A stretch of 16,914 nucleotides of DNA from Bacteroidales bacterium. Its GTDB lineage: Bacteria; Bacteroidota; Bacteroidia; Bacteroidales; WCHB1-69. How positions within the stretch are numbered: the stretch's first letter is position 1; every line of letters begins with the position of its first letter. Shown here in pieces: positions 1 to 6,168 of this stretch. A program made the translations under genes and the position numbers. The stretch is from assembly GCA_012519525.1 (NCBI GenBank), contig JAAYQB010000082.1, forward strand, positions 1 to 16,914, written 5' to 3'. The notes below the pieces were generated by a model. That model ran no database searches. It worked only from the letters and a program-made list of their open reading frames with translations, and was not told the origin of the DNA.

Positions 1-90
1 CACATGTTGAACCCGGCAGTAATGTCGGGTTCTCCTATTTTAAAGCTCATATATTTTTGTTTTATCTTTGCTGAAAAAATAATATCCTTT
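1..90 (+). repeat. Intergenic repeat, copy 0 (truncated by window edge)
   Basis: Bases 6-90 align without gaps to 2049-2133 with about 4 mismatches in 85, and bases 1-43 also match 2237-2279 in copy B. The copy contains the hairpin ACCCGGCA-GTAA-TGTCGGGT (11-30), with one G.T pair. On the minus strand it includes the last codons and stop of a toxin-like ORF. The promoter and the variable hairpin seen in the other copies would lie left of the window start. The 5' flank (CACATGTT) resembles copy B while the 3' flank resembles copy A, so the copy is mosaic. Confidence 0.85.
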
Positions 91-258
91 TATTCCTTTT
101 TCTCTTAACTTGTTTATTTCAATGTGAATTTTCTTTGTTTCTATTTCAAGCTCAAACACTACCAATTCGGCTTTTTGTTCTTCGGTTGCTTTTTTTGCAT
201 AATCTGCAATATTATTGTGGCTTTTGGTTTTCTTTAAATCTGTCGGTATTCCATCCAA
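40..258 (-). pseudogene. C-terminal remnant of a toxin-like (CdiA-CT/MuF-type?) protein
   Basis: The reading frame gives about 72 residues and ends GYYFFSKDKTKIYEL before a TAA stop and the repeat hairpin. It is open upstream to about base 297 with no convincing start; the only initiator at 258 is a TTG without a ribosome site. The pattern of DLKKTKSHNN, then a hydrophobic strand (ELVVFELE), a charged amphipathic helix and a KGIKGYYFF strand near the stop resembles C-terminal nuclease tips of polymorphic or CDI toxins and of phage MuF-type head proteins. That likeness is from memory and is unverified. The 5' part is missing and runs into the tape-measure remnant on the other strand. The last 16 codons recur in the repeat copy at 2077-2133, with K replaced by N in FFSNDKTK. 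It is probably a relic rather than an expressed gene. Confidence 0.4.
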
Positions 259-869
259 GAAGTTGGGGAACTCTTTGGGATGCGGTTGTCGGTTTTATTA
301 CCAATATAACTAAGGCTTTTGTTGAGACTATTAAACTGTCTTTTAATACCGTTGTTAATGTTATTATGATAGCTATCGATAAGATAAAGATAGGTTGGTA
401 TGAATTTAAGGAAGCTGTAGGTCTGGGCGATAGCGAAGAGAACCAAAAGATGATAGCTCAGATTAACAAAGATGTTGAAGATAGAAAGGCTGCTTTGGTT
501 GACGGTGCCAAAAAGGTTGTTGAATACACTAAAGCCGCTGCCGAATCTTTTAAAAAAGTGAGCTTGAGTTGGGACGAATCGGTAACGCTGAAAGGTACGG
601 CTGATAAGTTAAAAGCACAGCTGGGAATTACAGACAATAAACGCACTGTTAACAATGATTTTTCACAGGATTTATCAACGGCATCAACGACGATTGCCAC
701 CGGTGGTAAGCAGGTAAAAAATTATAACATTGTTATTAACGACGGTTTGGTAAACGGTGTGCAAAATTATTTTAACGATAGCAGCGAGAACCCCGCCAGT
801 GCCGACGGTTTTATGAAACAATTTGCTAACGCATTGTTGGCGATGTTGAACGATATGCAAACAGTATAA
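258..869 (+). pseudogene. Phage tail tape-measure protein, C-terminal fragment
   Basis: About 200 residues are readable from WGTLWDAVVGFITNITKAF onward. They show repeated Trp/Phe-containing helical segments, alanine/lysine-rich amphipathic helices and a C-terminal domain ending FANALLAMLNDMQTV. This composition is typical of the C-terminal end of tail tape-measure proteins. Identification also rests on the gene directly downstream, which fits DUF6046, a family found beside tape-measure genes in Bacteroidota phages. The frame stays open left to base 135, but that stretch is antisense to the toxin-like remnant and is not tape-measure-like, so the genuine sequence probably begins near 258-264. 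More than 80% of a normal tape-measure gene would be missing. The downstream gene starts 4 bp after the stop. Likely a degraded or rearranged prophage. Confidence 0.5.
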
Positions 870-873
870 AGAT

Positions 874-1452
874 ATGAAAAGTAAGATATTGATATATTTA
901 TCGCAAAATATGATTAACGCCGGCAGAATGGCTACGTTGAACTTGGGCTTGCAGGAAAGTAAAAAAAGTTTGCTGCATGGGGCTTTAGCGTCGCCAATAG
1001 AGGTGTATACAAAGAAAGAAGAACTGAAGACAGCCGACAGCAATATAAGCAATGAAATCTATTTGAAAACGGATAATGGAGACATTATTGTTTTTATAGA
1101 TGCTAAAATTGATGTAAGTAAAGAGATGCTTATAAAAAACACAATGTTGGTTAATCGTAAGGGTTCTGTAAAAGAGTTTGTTTATGAAAAAGATTATAGT
1201 GTAAAAATAAGCGGTAGTTTGTTTACAGAAGAGGCGGGAAAGTTCCCTTACGATGAACTAAAACTATTGAATGAGATATTGTCTACTACCGGCAGTTTAA
1301 GCGTAGACAGTGCTTATTTGGATGTTTTCGGTATTTCAAAATTGGTTGTAAAGAAAGCCGATTTCAATCAAAGTAGTTGGAAATATTTTAATATCGTTCC
1401 TTTTACGATTGATTTTTTAAGCGACGAGGATTACGATTTTTTAATTAACTAA
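874..1452 (+). CDS. Phage structural protein, DUF6046 family
   Basis: This 192-residue protein has the arrangement I associate with DUF6046 of Bacteroidota phages and prophages: a beta-rich N-terminal part with DAKIDVSKEMLIKNT (residues 76-90), then a GSVKEFVYEKDYSVKISGSL core, a YDEL segment, a second beta region (SAYLDVFGISKLVVK) and a SDEDYDFLIN tail. The family is thought to be a virion or tail-associated component, but no biochemical role is known to me. It begins 4 bp after the tape-measure fragment, consistent with a shared phage transcript. The start at 874 is the first ATG; DUF6046 proteins are sometimes longer, but the preceding stop limits extension. Its 3' end overlaps the convergent small secreted gene by 4 bp. 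It appears intact although its neighbour is truncated. Confidence 0.6.
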   Translation: MKSKILIYLSQNMINAGRMATLNLGLQESKKSLLHGALASPIEVYTKKEELKTADSNISNEIYLKTDNGDIIVFIDAKIDVSKEMLIKNTMLVNRKGSVKEFVYEKDYSVKISGSLFTEEAGKFPYDELKLLNEILSTTGSLSVDSAYLDVFGISKLVVKKADFNQSSWKYFNIVPFTIDFLSDEDYDFLIN

Positions 1453-1814
1453 TACGGCTCAGCTATGCGAACGACAAAATCTTCATCACTTTCTACAAAA
1501 GCAACGGTAAAATCCTCATTCGATTCTACTATTTCCCATTGTCCGCAATCGCACGAAGAGCGTGTGTTTGTAACAAATCTTACCGTTAAGTCTTCGTCCC
1601 CTTGTCCGTCTTCTAAAACACGTACTCTAAAAGTTGGTCTTGAATCTTCGTTGATTATTCTAACTCTTGCGTTCATACTGTATCCTTTGAACATACAGTT
1701 TTCGGGCTTTCTATCTGAGTCAATAAATGGCGGTCTTGTGGGTTTGGGTATTTCTTGTGCGTTGATTGTCGCAAAGCAAGCTGTAATAAATAATGTAAAT
1801 AAAAACTTTTTCAT
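1449..1814 (-). CDS. Small secreted repeat-containing protein
   Basis: This 121-residue protein has a clear Sec signal peptide: MKKFLFTLFITACFATINAQ, cleavage likely after residue 20. The mature part starts with a Pro-rich linker (EIPKPTRPPF). It then carries about five short beta-strand/turn repeats of the type (D)(F/L)xVxFVESDE, for example DFTVAFVESDE followed by DFVVRIAEPY, plus a CDCGQW motif. The pattern recalls DUF6150-like repeat proteins of Bacteroidota, but this is a resemblance only and the function is unknown. Start ATG at 1812-1814 gives the standard Bacteroidota MKK signal start. The gene is tail-to-tail with the phage gene and may be a cargo or lysogenic-conversion gene, or host DNA at a rearrangement edge. 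No convincing promoter is visible; TTGTTTTTG upstream is a poor -7 match. Confidence 0.6.
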   Translation of the reverse strand: MKKFLFTLFITACFATINAQEIPKPTRPPFIDSDRKPENCMFKGYSMNARVRIINEDSRPTFRVRVLEDGQGDEDLTVRFVTNTRSSCDCGQWEIVESNEDFTVAFVESDEDFVVRIAEPY

Positions 1815-1892
1815 AAGATGTTAAAATTAGCGTGTTCTATTCATATTACGTGCAAAAACAATGCCAAGAAAGGAGGGGATTGCTTGTCTATA

Positions 1893-1920
1893 GTCTGCTG
1901 AAAATCATTTATTAGCAGAC
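1893..1920. terminator. Isolated hairpin GTCTGCTGA...TTAGCAGAC
   Basis: A 9-bp stem (one G.T pair) with a 10-nt loop lies in the long gap between the small secreted gene and gapA. No T-run follows on either strand, so intrinsic termination is doubtful; it could be a remnant or an RNA structural element. Confidence 0.3.
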
Positions 1921-1972
1921 ACTGAGTTAAGCGATAAGTCGTTGGATTTTCATTTTTTTCATTTTTTTATGT

Positions 1973-1999
1973 TTTGTATTAAAAATTATTATATTTTTG
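1973..1999 (+). promoter_or_regulatory. Bacteroidota-type promoter in repeat copy A
   Basis: TTTG at 1973-1976 and TATTTTTG at 1992-1999 match the Bacteroidota -33 (TTTG) and -7 (TAnnTTTG) elements, with spacing a little shorter than usual. The same sequence is preserved in copy B. Predicted start of transcription is around 2004-2007, at or next to an ATG. Confidence 0.45.
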
Positions 2000-2003
2000 C
2001 AGT

Positions 2004-2080
2004 GATGTTTGTTTTTACAAGCAGGGGCGTGAAAGGTTCACGCCAGTAGTTAAACCCGGCAGTAATGTCGGGTTTTCCCA
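2004..2080 (+). ncRNA. Putative small RNA or leader, copy A
   Basis: Downstream of the repeat promoter lie two hairpins: GGCGTGAA/TTCACGCC with a 3-nt loop (2026-2044) and ACCCGGCA-GTAA-TGTCGGGT (2054-2073) with a GNRA-type tetraloop, followed by TTTTCCC. The predicted product is roughly 75-80 nt. The same region can be read as a 14-codon ORF (MFVFTSRGVKGSRQ) starting at 2005, which would be nearly leaderless. No known RNA family was recognised and expression is inferred only. Confidence 0.3.
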
Positions 2081-2160
2081 TTTTAAAGCTCATATATTTT
2101 TGTTTTATCATTGCTGAAAAAATAATATCCTTTAAAAACTTTTTTTTCATTTTTTTATGT

Positions 2161-2187
2161 TTTGTATTAAAAATTATTATATTTTTG
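2161..2187 (+). promoter_or_regulatory. Bacteroidota-type promoter in repeat copy B
   Basis: TTTG (2161-2164) and TATTTTTG (2180-2187) are conserved with copy A. The predicted transcript would start around 2192-2195. Confidence 0.45.
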
Positions 2188-2191
2188 CATT

Positions 2192-2273
2192 GATGTTTGT
2201 TTTCATAAGCAGGGACCGACGCCGAAAGGCACGGACCACATGTTAAACCCGGCAATAATGTCGGGTTTTCCCA
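2192..2273 (+). ncRNA. Putative small RNA or leader, copy B
   Basis: The first hairpin here has different bases from copy A but sits in the same place. GG-A-CCG (2213-2218) pairs with CGG-A-CC (2232-2237), and an inner GCC-GAAA-GGC (2221-2230) is closed by a GNRA tetraloop. The conserved second hairpin follows (2247-2266, loop ATAA). An alternative reading is a 17-codon ORF (MFVFISRDRRRKARTTC) from 2193, sharing its first residues with the copy A peptide. Confidence 0.3.
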
Positions 2274-2280
2274 TTTTATA

Positions 2281-2462
2281 GAAATACCCGGACACTGACT
2301 GTGGTAGTTTTTCCAAGTTCCCAAATGAGTATAGGGGGTGAAATACAAGGGGGTAGTAAAAAGTGTTTTTAAATATCACTTTATTGTTTTTTCCCTATCT
2401 TACCTATAAGAGAAATTTAATTTATTTTAGAAAAAATACTTTTCTATTATTGCAATTAATTG
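2281..2462. other. AT-rich intergenic stretch before gapA
   Basis: No supported gene. The minus strand reads a short open segment ending LGKTTTVSVRVFL directly before the repeat's TAA, possibly the tail of another lost ORF. A weak AAAGTG/CACTTT inverted repeat lies at 2360-2382. The rest is AT-rich leader sequence. Confidence 0.4.
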
Positions 2463-2470
2463 TATTTTTG
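2463..2470 (+). promoter_or_regulatory. gapA promoter -7 element
   Basis: TATTTTTG fits the TAnnTTTG element of Bacteroidota sigma-ABfr promoters and lies about 55 bp before the gapA start. No good -33 TTTG is present at the usual distance. Confidence 0.45.
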
Positions 2471-2524
2471 TAAAAGTTGAAAAAAAGAAAAATTAATAAT
2501 AACTTATAAAAAAAAGGATTGGAA

Positions 2525-3529
2525 ATGAGTAAAATAAAAGTTGGTATCAATGGTTTTGGCAGAATAGGTCGTTTGGTTTTTAGAATAGCAATGGAGCGAG
2601 AGGATATTGAAGTAGTAGCTATCAATGATTTGCTAACACCCGATTATATGGCATATATGTTAAAATACGATTCGGTGCATGGGCGGTTTAAAGGGACAGT
2701 AGAAAGCAATGAAAATCAAATTATTGTTAATGGACGTCCGATACGTATTACTACCGAGAAAGACCCTGCTAATTTAAGATGGGATGAAGTTAATGTGGAT
2801 TATGTAGTAGAATCAACAGGATTGTTTTTGACGAAGGATAAAGCACAAGCACATATACAGGCAGGAGCAAAGCGAGTTATATTGTCGGCACCTTCAAAAG
2901 ATGATGTTCCTATGTTTGTTTTAGGTGTTAATCATAAAGACTATAAAGGAGAAACTATTTTCTCGAATGCTTCGTGTACTACCAATTGTTTGGCACCTCT
3001 TGTAAAAGTAATCAACGATAACTTCGGTTTGGCGGAGGGATTGATGACAACGGTACATGCAGCGACGGCAAGTCAGAAAATAGTAGATGCACCTTCATCC
3101 AGAGATTGGCGAGGCGGACGTTCTGCTTTAATGAATATCATTCCGTCGTCTACGGGTGCGGCAAAAGCAGTAGCGAGAGTCATTCCTTCTTTAAAAGGAC
3201 GTTTGACCGGAATGTCTTTTCGCGTGCCTACAGCTAATGTTTCGGTGGTAGACCTTACTTGTCGTTTAGAAAGAGCGACGACATACGATACTATTAAAAA
3301 AGTAGTAAAAGAAGCATCTGAAAATGAATTAAAAGGTATTTTATCTTATACGGAAGAGGCTTTGGTTTCTTTTGATTTTATTGGCAACCCTCACACTTCT
3401 ATTTTCGATGCTAATGCCGGGATTATGCTCAATGAAAACTTTGTGAAATTAATTGCATGGTACGATAACGAATGGGGATATTCCTCAAAAATTATAGATA
3501 TGATTGAGTATACCAATAAAATAAGGTAA
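2525..3529 (+). CDS. gapA: Glyceraldehyde-3-phosphate dehydrogenase
   Basis: The protein catalyses oxidative phosphorylation of glyceraldehyde 3-phosphate to 1,3-bisphosphoglycerate in cytoplasmic glycolysis. Its 334 residues are normal for the family. The N-terminal Rossmann motif is VGINGFGRIGR (6-16), with Asp35 in AIND pointing to NAD preference. The active-site segment is SNASCTTNCLAPL with nucleophile Cys151; His178 is in TVHAAT, and WRGGRS and NEWGYS are conserved. I chose the ATG at 2525 over the TTG at 2519 because AAGGA (2514-2518) is correctly spaced for it and family members begin MxKIKVGINGFGRIGR. A TATTTTTG promoter element lies upstream. The stop overlaps the start of the secreted subtilase as TAATG, so the two genes are probably co-transcribed and perhaps translationally coupled. 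This pairing has no obvious metabolic logic. Confidence 0.97.
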   Translation: MSKIKVGINGFGRIGRLVFRIAMEREDIEVVAINDLLTPDYMAYMLKYDSVHGRFKGTVESNENQIIVNGRPIRITTEKDPANLRWDEVNVDYVVESTGLFLTKDKAQAHIQAGAKRVILSAPSKDDVPMFVLGVNHKDYKGETIFSNASCTTNCLAPLVKVINDNFGLAEGLMTTVHAATASQKIVDAPSSRDWRGGRSALMNIIPSSTGAAKAVARVIPSLKGRLTGMSFRVPTANVSVVDLTCRLERATTYDTIKKVVKEASENELKGILSYTEEALVSFDFIGNPHTSIFDANAGIMLNENFVKLIAWYDNEWGYSSKIIDMIEYTNKIR

Positions 3530-5229
3530 TGTTTTATACTAAAGACGGCACGGCTTATTGTAGAAATTGCTGTCAACGCAGTGCTGTTTTATTATTAATT
3601 ATACTATGTTGTTATGGTTTGGGTTTTTCGCAAGCACCAACTACTTATGTAATTACCTTTTCCGATAAAAAAAACTCTTCTTACGATACGGCTTTTCCTG
3701 AAGCGTTTTTATCGCTTAGAGCTATCGAAAAAAGACAACGTTTGAATATTCCTATTACGGAAAGAGATTTGCCTATTAATGACACTTATATCAATCTGTT
3801 GAAAAATTTTTCGTCTATTGAAATCATTACTCAATCGAAGTGGCTGAATTATGTAGTCGTTACATGCGACAATCAGTTGGTATTGGAAACAATTAAATAC
3901 CTTCCTTTTGTAAGCCAAGTAAAAAAGACGCATGAGATAGATTATTCGCATTTTGATATACGTTTTTCGAATAGGGAGTATAATTATCCGAAAAATATTT
4001 CCACACAACACGATACCAATGGATTAGCTTATTACGGTTTGGCTGCTAAACAAATAGCCGTACATAGCGGACAATATTTACATCAGCAAGGTTATCAAGG
4101 AGAAGGAATGCTTATTGTAATGCTTGATAATGGCTATAACAGTTTGGATACTTTGACTTTATTCAATAGTTTCAGAGAAAATAGACGTTTGGTAGGAATT
4201 TACGATGCAGCTCAAGGCGAACCTACTGCTTTGTATCGTGCGGGTGATCATGGGACAAAAGTTTTGTCGGTAATGGCACTCAACGAACCTTATCACTTTG
4301 TTGGAACCGCTCCTTATGCCGATTATTTTCTCATTCGCACCGAAATGGATACTTACGAGGATATATTGGAAGAATATTTTTGGGTAGCGGGTGCAGAAAT
4401 GGCGGATAGTATAGGAGCTGATGTTGTTAACTCTTCATTAGGATACACTTATTTCGATAACGAAGAGCAAAATCATAGTTTCGATGATTTAGACGGCAGG
4501 CATAGTGTAGCTTCTATAGCGGCAAGTATTTTATCGCAAAATGGCTGTATCGTGTGTGTTGCTGCCGGAAATGAAGGGGAGAAAGAGTGGCATTATATAT
4601 CTATTCCTTCCGATGCTCCCGATGCCCTATGTGTAGCAGCTATGAGTACGGACAGTACAATAGCCGGGTTTAGTTCAAGAGGTAGTAAAAGTTTTACTTA
4701 CACCAAGCCTGATGTTACATCTGTCGGTTTTCAAGCTGCCTATTGTACAATGGGAGATACGATTGACAGAGGAAATGGAACTTCGCTTGCTACGCCTGTA
4801 TGTGCCGGTTTATGTGCTTGTTTATGGCAAGCATTTCCCGATAAATCGAGTTTGGAAATTATGGAAGCTATCCGTCAAAGTGCACATATATATGAGCATA
4901 AAGATACGCTTTTTGGAAATGGCATTCCCAACTTTCAAAAAGCCTATAAGATGTTGCTTGAAAGTGGAATAGAAACCATAGACCATCGGTCGTTATTTAA
5001 AATATATCCCAATCCGACAAATGATATTTTAAACATTAGCTGTTTATCGGATAATGCGCAGTTTTATCGACTACAAATTTACGACATAAGAGGAAGTATA
5101 GTAAAAACCCATAGCTTCCATACATCACAAGCATGGATTGATGTTACCGACTTTAGTCAAGGAATTTATTTTGTAAAATGTATAACTGATGATAATCAGG
5201 TTGATATGTTGAAGTTTGTGAAATATTAA
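3529..5229 (+). CDS. Secreted subtilisin-like (S8) protease with T9SS sorting domain
   Basis: A 566-residue predicted extracellular serine protease. A signal peptide (basic residues to Arg17, hydrophobic 19-32, likely cleavage after SQA) precedes an N-terminal region of about 150 residues that resembles an inhibitor/propeptide. The S8 domain has its triad as Asp200 (VMLDNGYN), His241 (GDHGTKV) and Ser419 (GNGTSLATP), with oxyanion Asn348 in AAGNEG. Residues 488-566 form a type A T9SS C-terminal domain: FKIYPNPTNDILNI, LQIYDIRGSIV, DFSQGIYFVK and a LKFVKY end. It would therefore cross the outer membrane by the Por/T9SS machinery and be released or surface-anchored after removal of this domain. 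The ATG overlaps the gapA stop by one base. Substrate is unknown; peptide nutrition or virulence-type proteolysis are both possible. All catalytic residues are present. Confidence 0.93.
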   Translation: MFYTKDGTAYCRNCCQRSAVLLLIILCCYGLGFSQAPTTYVITFSDKKNSSYDTAFPEAFLSLRAIEKRQRLNIPITERDLPINDTYINLLKNFSSIEIITQSKWLNYVVVTCDNQLVLETIKYLPFVSQVKKTHEIDYSHFDIRFSNREYNYPKNISTQHDTNGLAYYGLAAKQIAVHSGQYLHQQGYQGEGMLIVMLDNGYNSLDTLTLFNSFRENRRLVGIYDAAQGEPTALYRAGDHGTKVLSVMALNEPYHFVGTAPYADYFLIRTEMDTYEDILEEYFWVAGAEMADSIGADVVNSSLGYTYFDNEEQNHSFDDLDGRHSVASIAASILSQNGCIVCVAAGNEGEKEWHYISIPSDAPDALCVAAMSTDSTIAGFSSRGSKSFTYTKPDVTSVGFQAAYCTMGDTIDRGNGTSLATPVCAGLCACLWQAFPDKSSLEIMEAIRQSAHIYEHKDTLFGNGIPNFQKAYKMLLESGIETIDHRSLFKIYPNPTNDILNISCLSDNAQFYRLQIYDIRGSIVKTHSFHTSQAWIDVTDFSQGIYFVKCITDDNQVDMLKFVKY

Positions 5230-5283
5230 ACGGTTTTTATTGGTTTACCTATTTCTTCTACAGACTATCGAAAAATCATAAAA

Positions 5284-5313
5284 AAAAGAGTGTTCGTTGG
5301 TGAACACTCTTTT
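5284..5313. terminator. Bidirectional intrinsic terminator
   Basis: AAAAGAGTGTTC (5284-5295) pairs perfectly over 12 bp with GAACACTCTTTT (5302-5313), loop GTTGGT. On the minus strand the stem runs into seven T residues, making it a strong end for the FKBP operon. On the + strand the T-run is only four, so it is weaker for the subtilase transcript. It lies between convergent genes. Confidence 0.85.
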
Positions 5314-5316
5314 CAA

Positions 5317-6159
5317 CTATTGAAAATTAACAAGTTCTACTTCGAATAAGAGGGGAGTGTAGGGCGGTATTAAGTCGCCGGCACCTCTGTCGCCATAGGC
5401 TATGGATGAGGGGATAATAAACAATGCTTTACCTCCTTTTTTCATCATTGCAATGCCTTCGTCCCATCCTTTAATTACTTGTCCTTGTCCTAAGGGAAAG
5501 GGAAAAGGTTCGCCGCGTTCAATCGAAGAGTCGAAGACGGTTCCGTCCAATAACATTCCCTTGTAGTGTACATAGCAAGTTTGTCCTTCTGATGGTGATG
5601 TTCCTTTTCCTTTTTTTGTTTCTATATAATAGAGTCCCGAAACAGTAGGAGTAACAGTAATATTGTTTTCGGTAACATATTGATTGATTAATTCTTTTTC
5701 TTTATCAATCATTAGTTGTTGGCTTTTTAATTTGTATTCAACAACTGTTTCGATTTTGGTTATTTTAATGGTAAACCATAACATTGTTTTTTCGTCAACA
5801 AAAGGCGGTACAATGCCGTAGTTATAAGCGTTAAAATATTTTTTTGCATTAATAATAAAAGAAGCGGAATCTCCTTCGTGCATCATTGATAAAGCTTCAA
5901 AAATATCTCCTTGAAATTTTGAAGGTTGCATCATTGTGGTAAGTTGCTTCATCGGCTGTATAATAGAGTCGTTTTTTGTACGAATTTCTAATTTGATACT
6001 CACCACATCATCGTTTTTTGGGATATAGCCCGAAAGATTTTGAGAGTAAAACTTGTAATACAAGCCTGATTCTGTTTTTTTATATCCTTTGTATTCGTTA
6101 CAGGCAGTGAATACAAGTGATAATGCTGTTAATAAGATAAGTCGATTAATAATTTTCAT
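5317..6159 (-). CDS. FKBP-type peptidyl-prolyl isomerase lipoprotein (two FKBP-like domains)
   Basis: Predicted envelope lipoprotein that isomerises prolyl bonds during folding of exported proteins. The lipobox is VFTAC with Cys20. Residues 30-140 resemble an FKBP-like fold (GDIFEALSMMHEGDSASF, then a PPF turn and a WFTIKITKI strand) but lack the aromatic active-site set. A charged helical linker (142-165) leads to a canonical C-terminal FKBP domain (172-280): YVHYKGMLLDGTVFDSS (Tyr198, Phe209, Asp210), QVIKGWDEGI (Val228, Ile229, Trp232), SSIAYGDRGAG (Tyr255) and IPPYTPLLFEVELV. Length 280 matches Bacteroidota double-FKBP lipoproteins. It is last in the minus-strand operon, 9 bp after its paralogue, with a strong terminator 4 bp beyond its stop. 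The intact pocket suggests real isomerase activity. Confidence 0.9.
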   Translation of the reverse strand: MKIINRLILLTALSLVFTACNEYKGYKKTESGLYYKFYSQNLSGYIPKNDDVVSIKLEIRTKNDSIIQPMKQLTTMMQPSKFQGDIFEALSMMHEGDSASFIINAKKYFNAYNYGIVPPFVDEKTMLWFTIKITKIETVVEYKLKSQQLMIDKEKELINQYVTENNITVTPTVSGLYYIETKKGKGTSPSEGQTCYVHYKGMLLDGTVFDSSIERGEPFPFPLGQGQVIKGWDEGIAMMKKGGKALFIIPSSIAYGDRGAGDLIPPYTPLLFEVELVNFQ

Positions 6160-6168
6160 TTTTTCTAA

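Larger units (their letters stand above)
1953..2133 (+). repeat. Intergenic repeat, copy A
   Basis: The unit aligns with copy B at an offset of 188 bp (193 bp after the variable hairpin). It runs from a T-tract and ATGTTTTGTATT through a promoter-like TATTTTTG (1992-1999), a perfect 8-bp hairpin (2026-2044) and the conserved hairpin (2054-2073). On the minus strand its right part (2077-2133) holds the last 16 codons of the toxin-like ORF found whole at 40-258. Right end and copy 0 are about 95% identical over 85 bp. Confidence 0.85.
2141..2280 (+). repeat. Intergenic repeat, copy B
   Basis: Nearly identical to copy A from the T-tract to AAGCAGGG, different in the first hairpin, and again near-identical through the ACCCGGCAATAATGTCGGGT hairpin (2247-2266) and TTTTCCCATTTTA. 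Identity to the other copies stops exactly at the TAA that, on the minus strand, is the toxin-ORF stop in copies 0 and A. Beyond it copy B continues into unrelated sequence. Confidence 0.85.

Noticed and set aside
135..257. N-terminal extension of the tape-measure frame from the ATG at 135
   Set aside because: It is antisense to the toxin-like frame, has no tape-measure character and is best read as an open frame by chance.
1465..1824. Plus-strand ORF opposite the small secreted protein
   Set aside because: The minus-strand frame has a clear signal peptide and regular repeats; this one is its shadow.
1..2280. CRISPR array or diversity-generating retroelement
   Set aside because: Repeats are long, only three, imperfect and contain promoters and hairpins. 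No cas genes, reverse transcriptase or adenine-specific template/variable repeat pair was found.
1989..2348. Minus-strand 119-codon ORF across repeat copies A and B
   Set aside because: It is built from the repeat units, reads the toxin tail in the wrong frame and has no family resemblance. It is likely a by-product of the repeat.
2360..2382. AAAGTG/CACTTT hairpin before gapA as a terminator
   Set aside because: Short AT-rich stem, expected by chance in such sequence.
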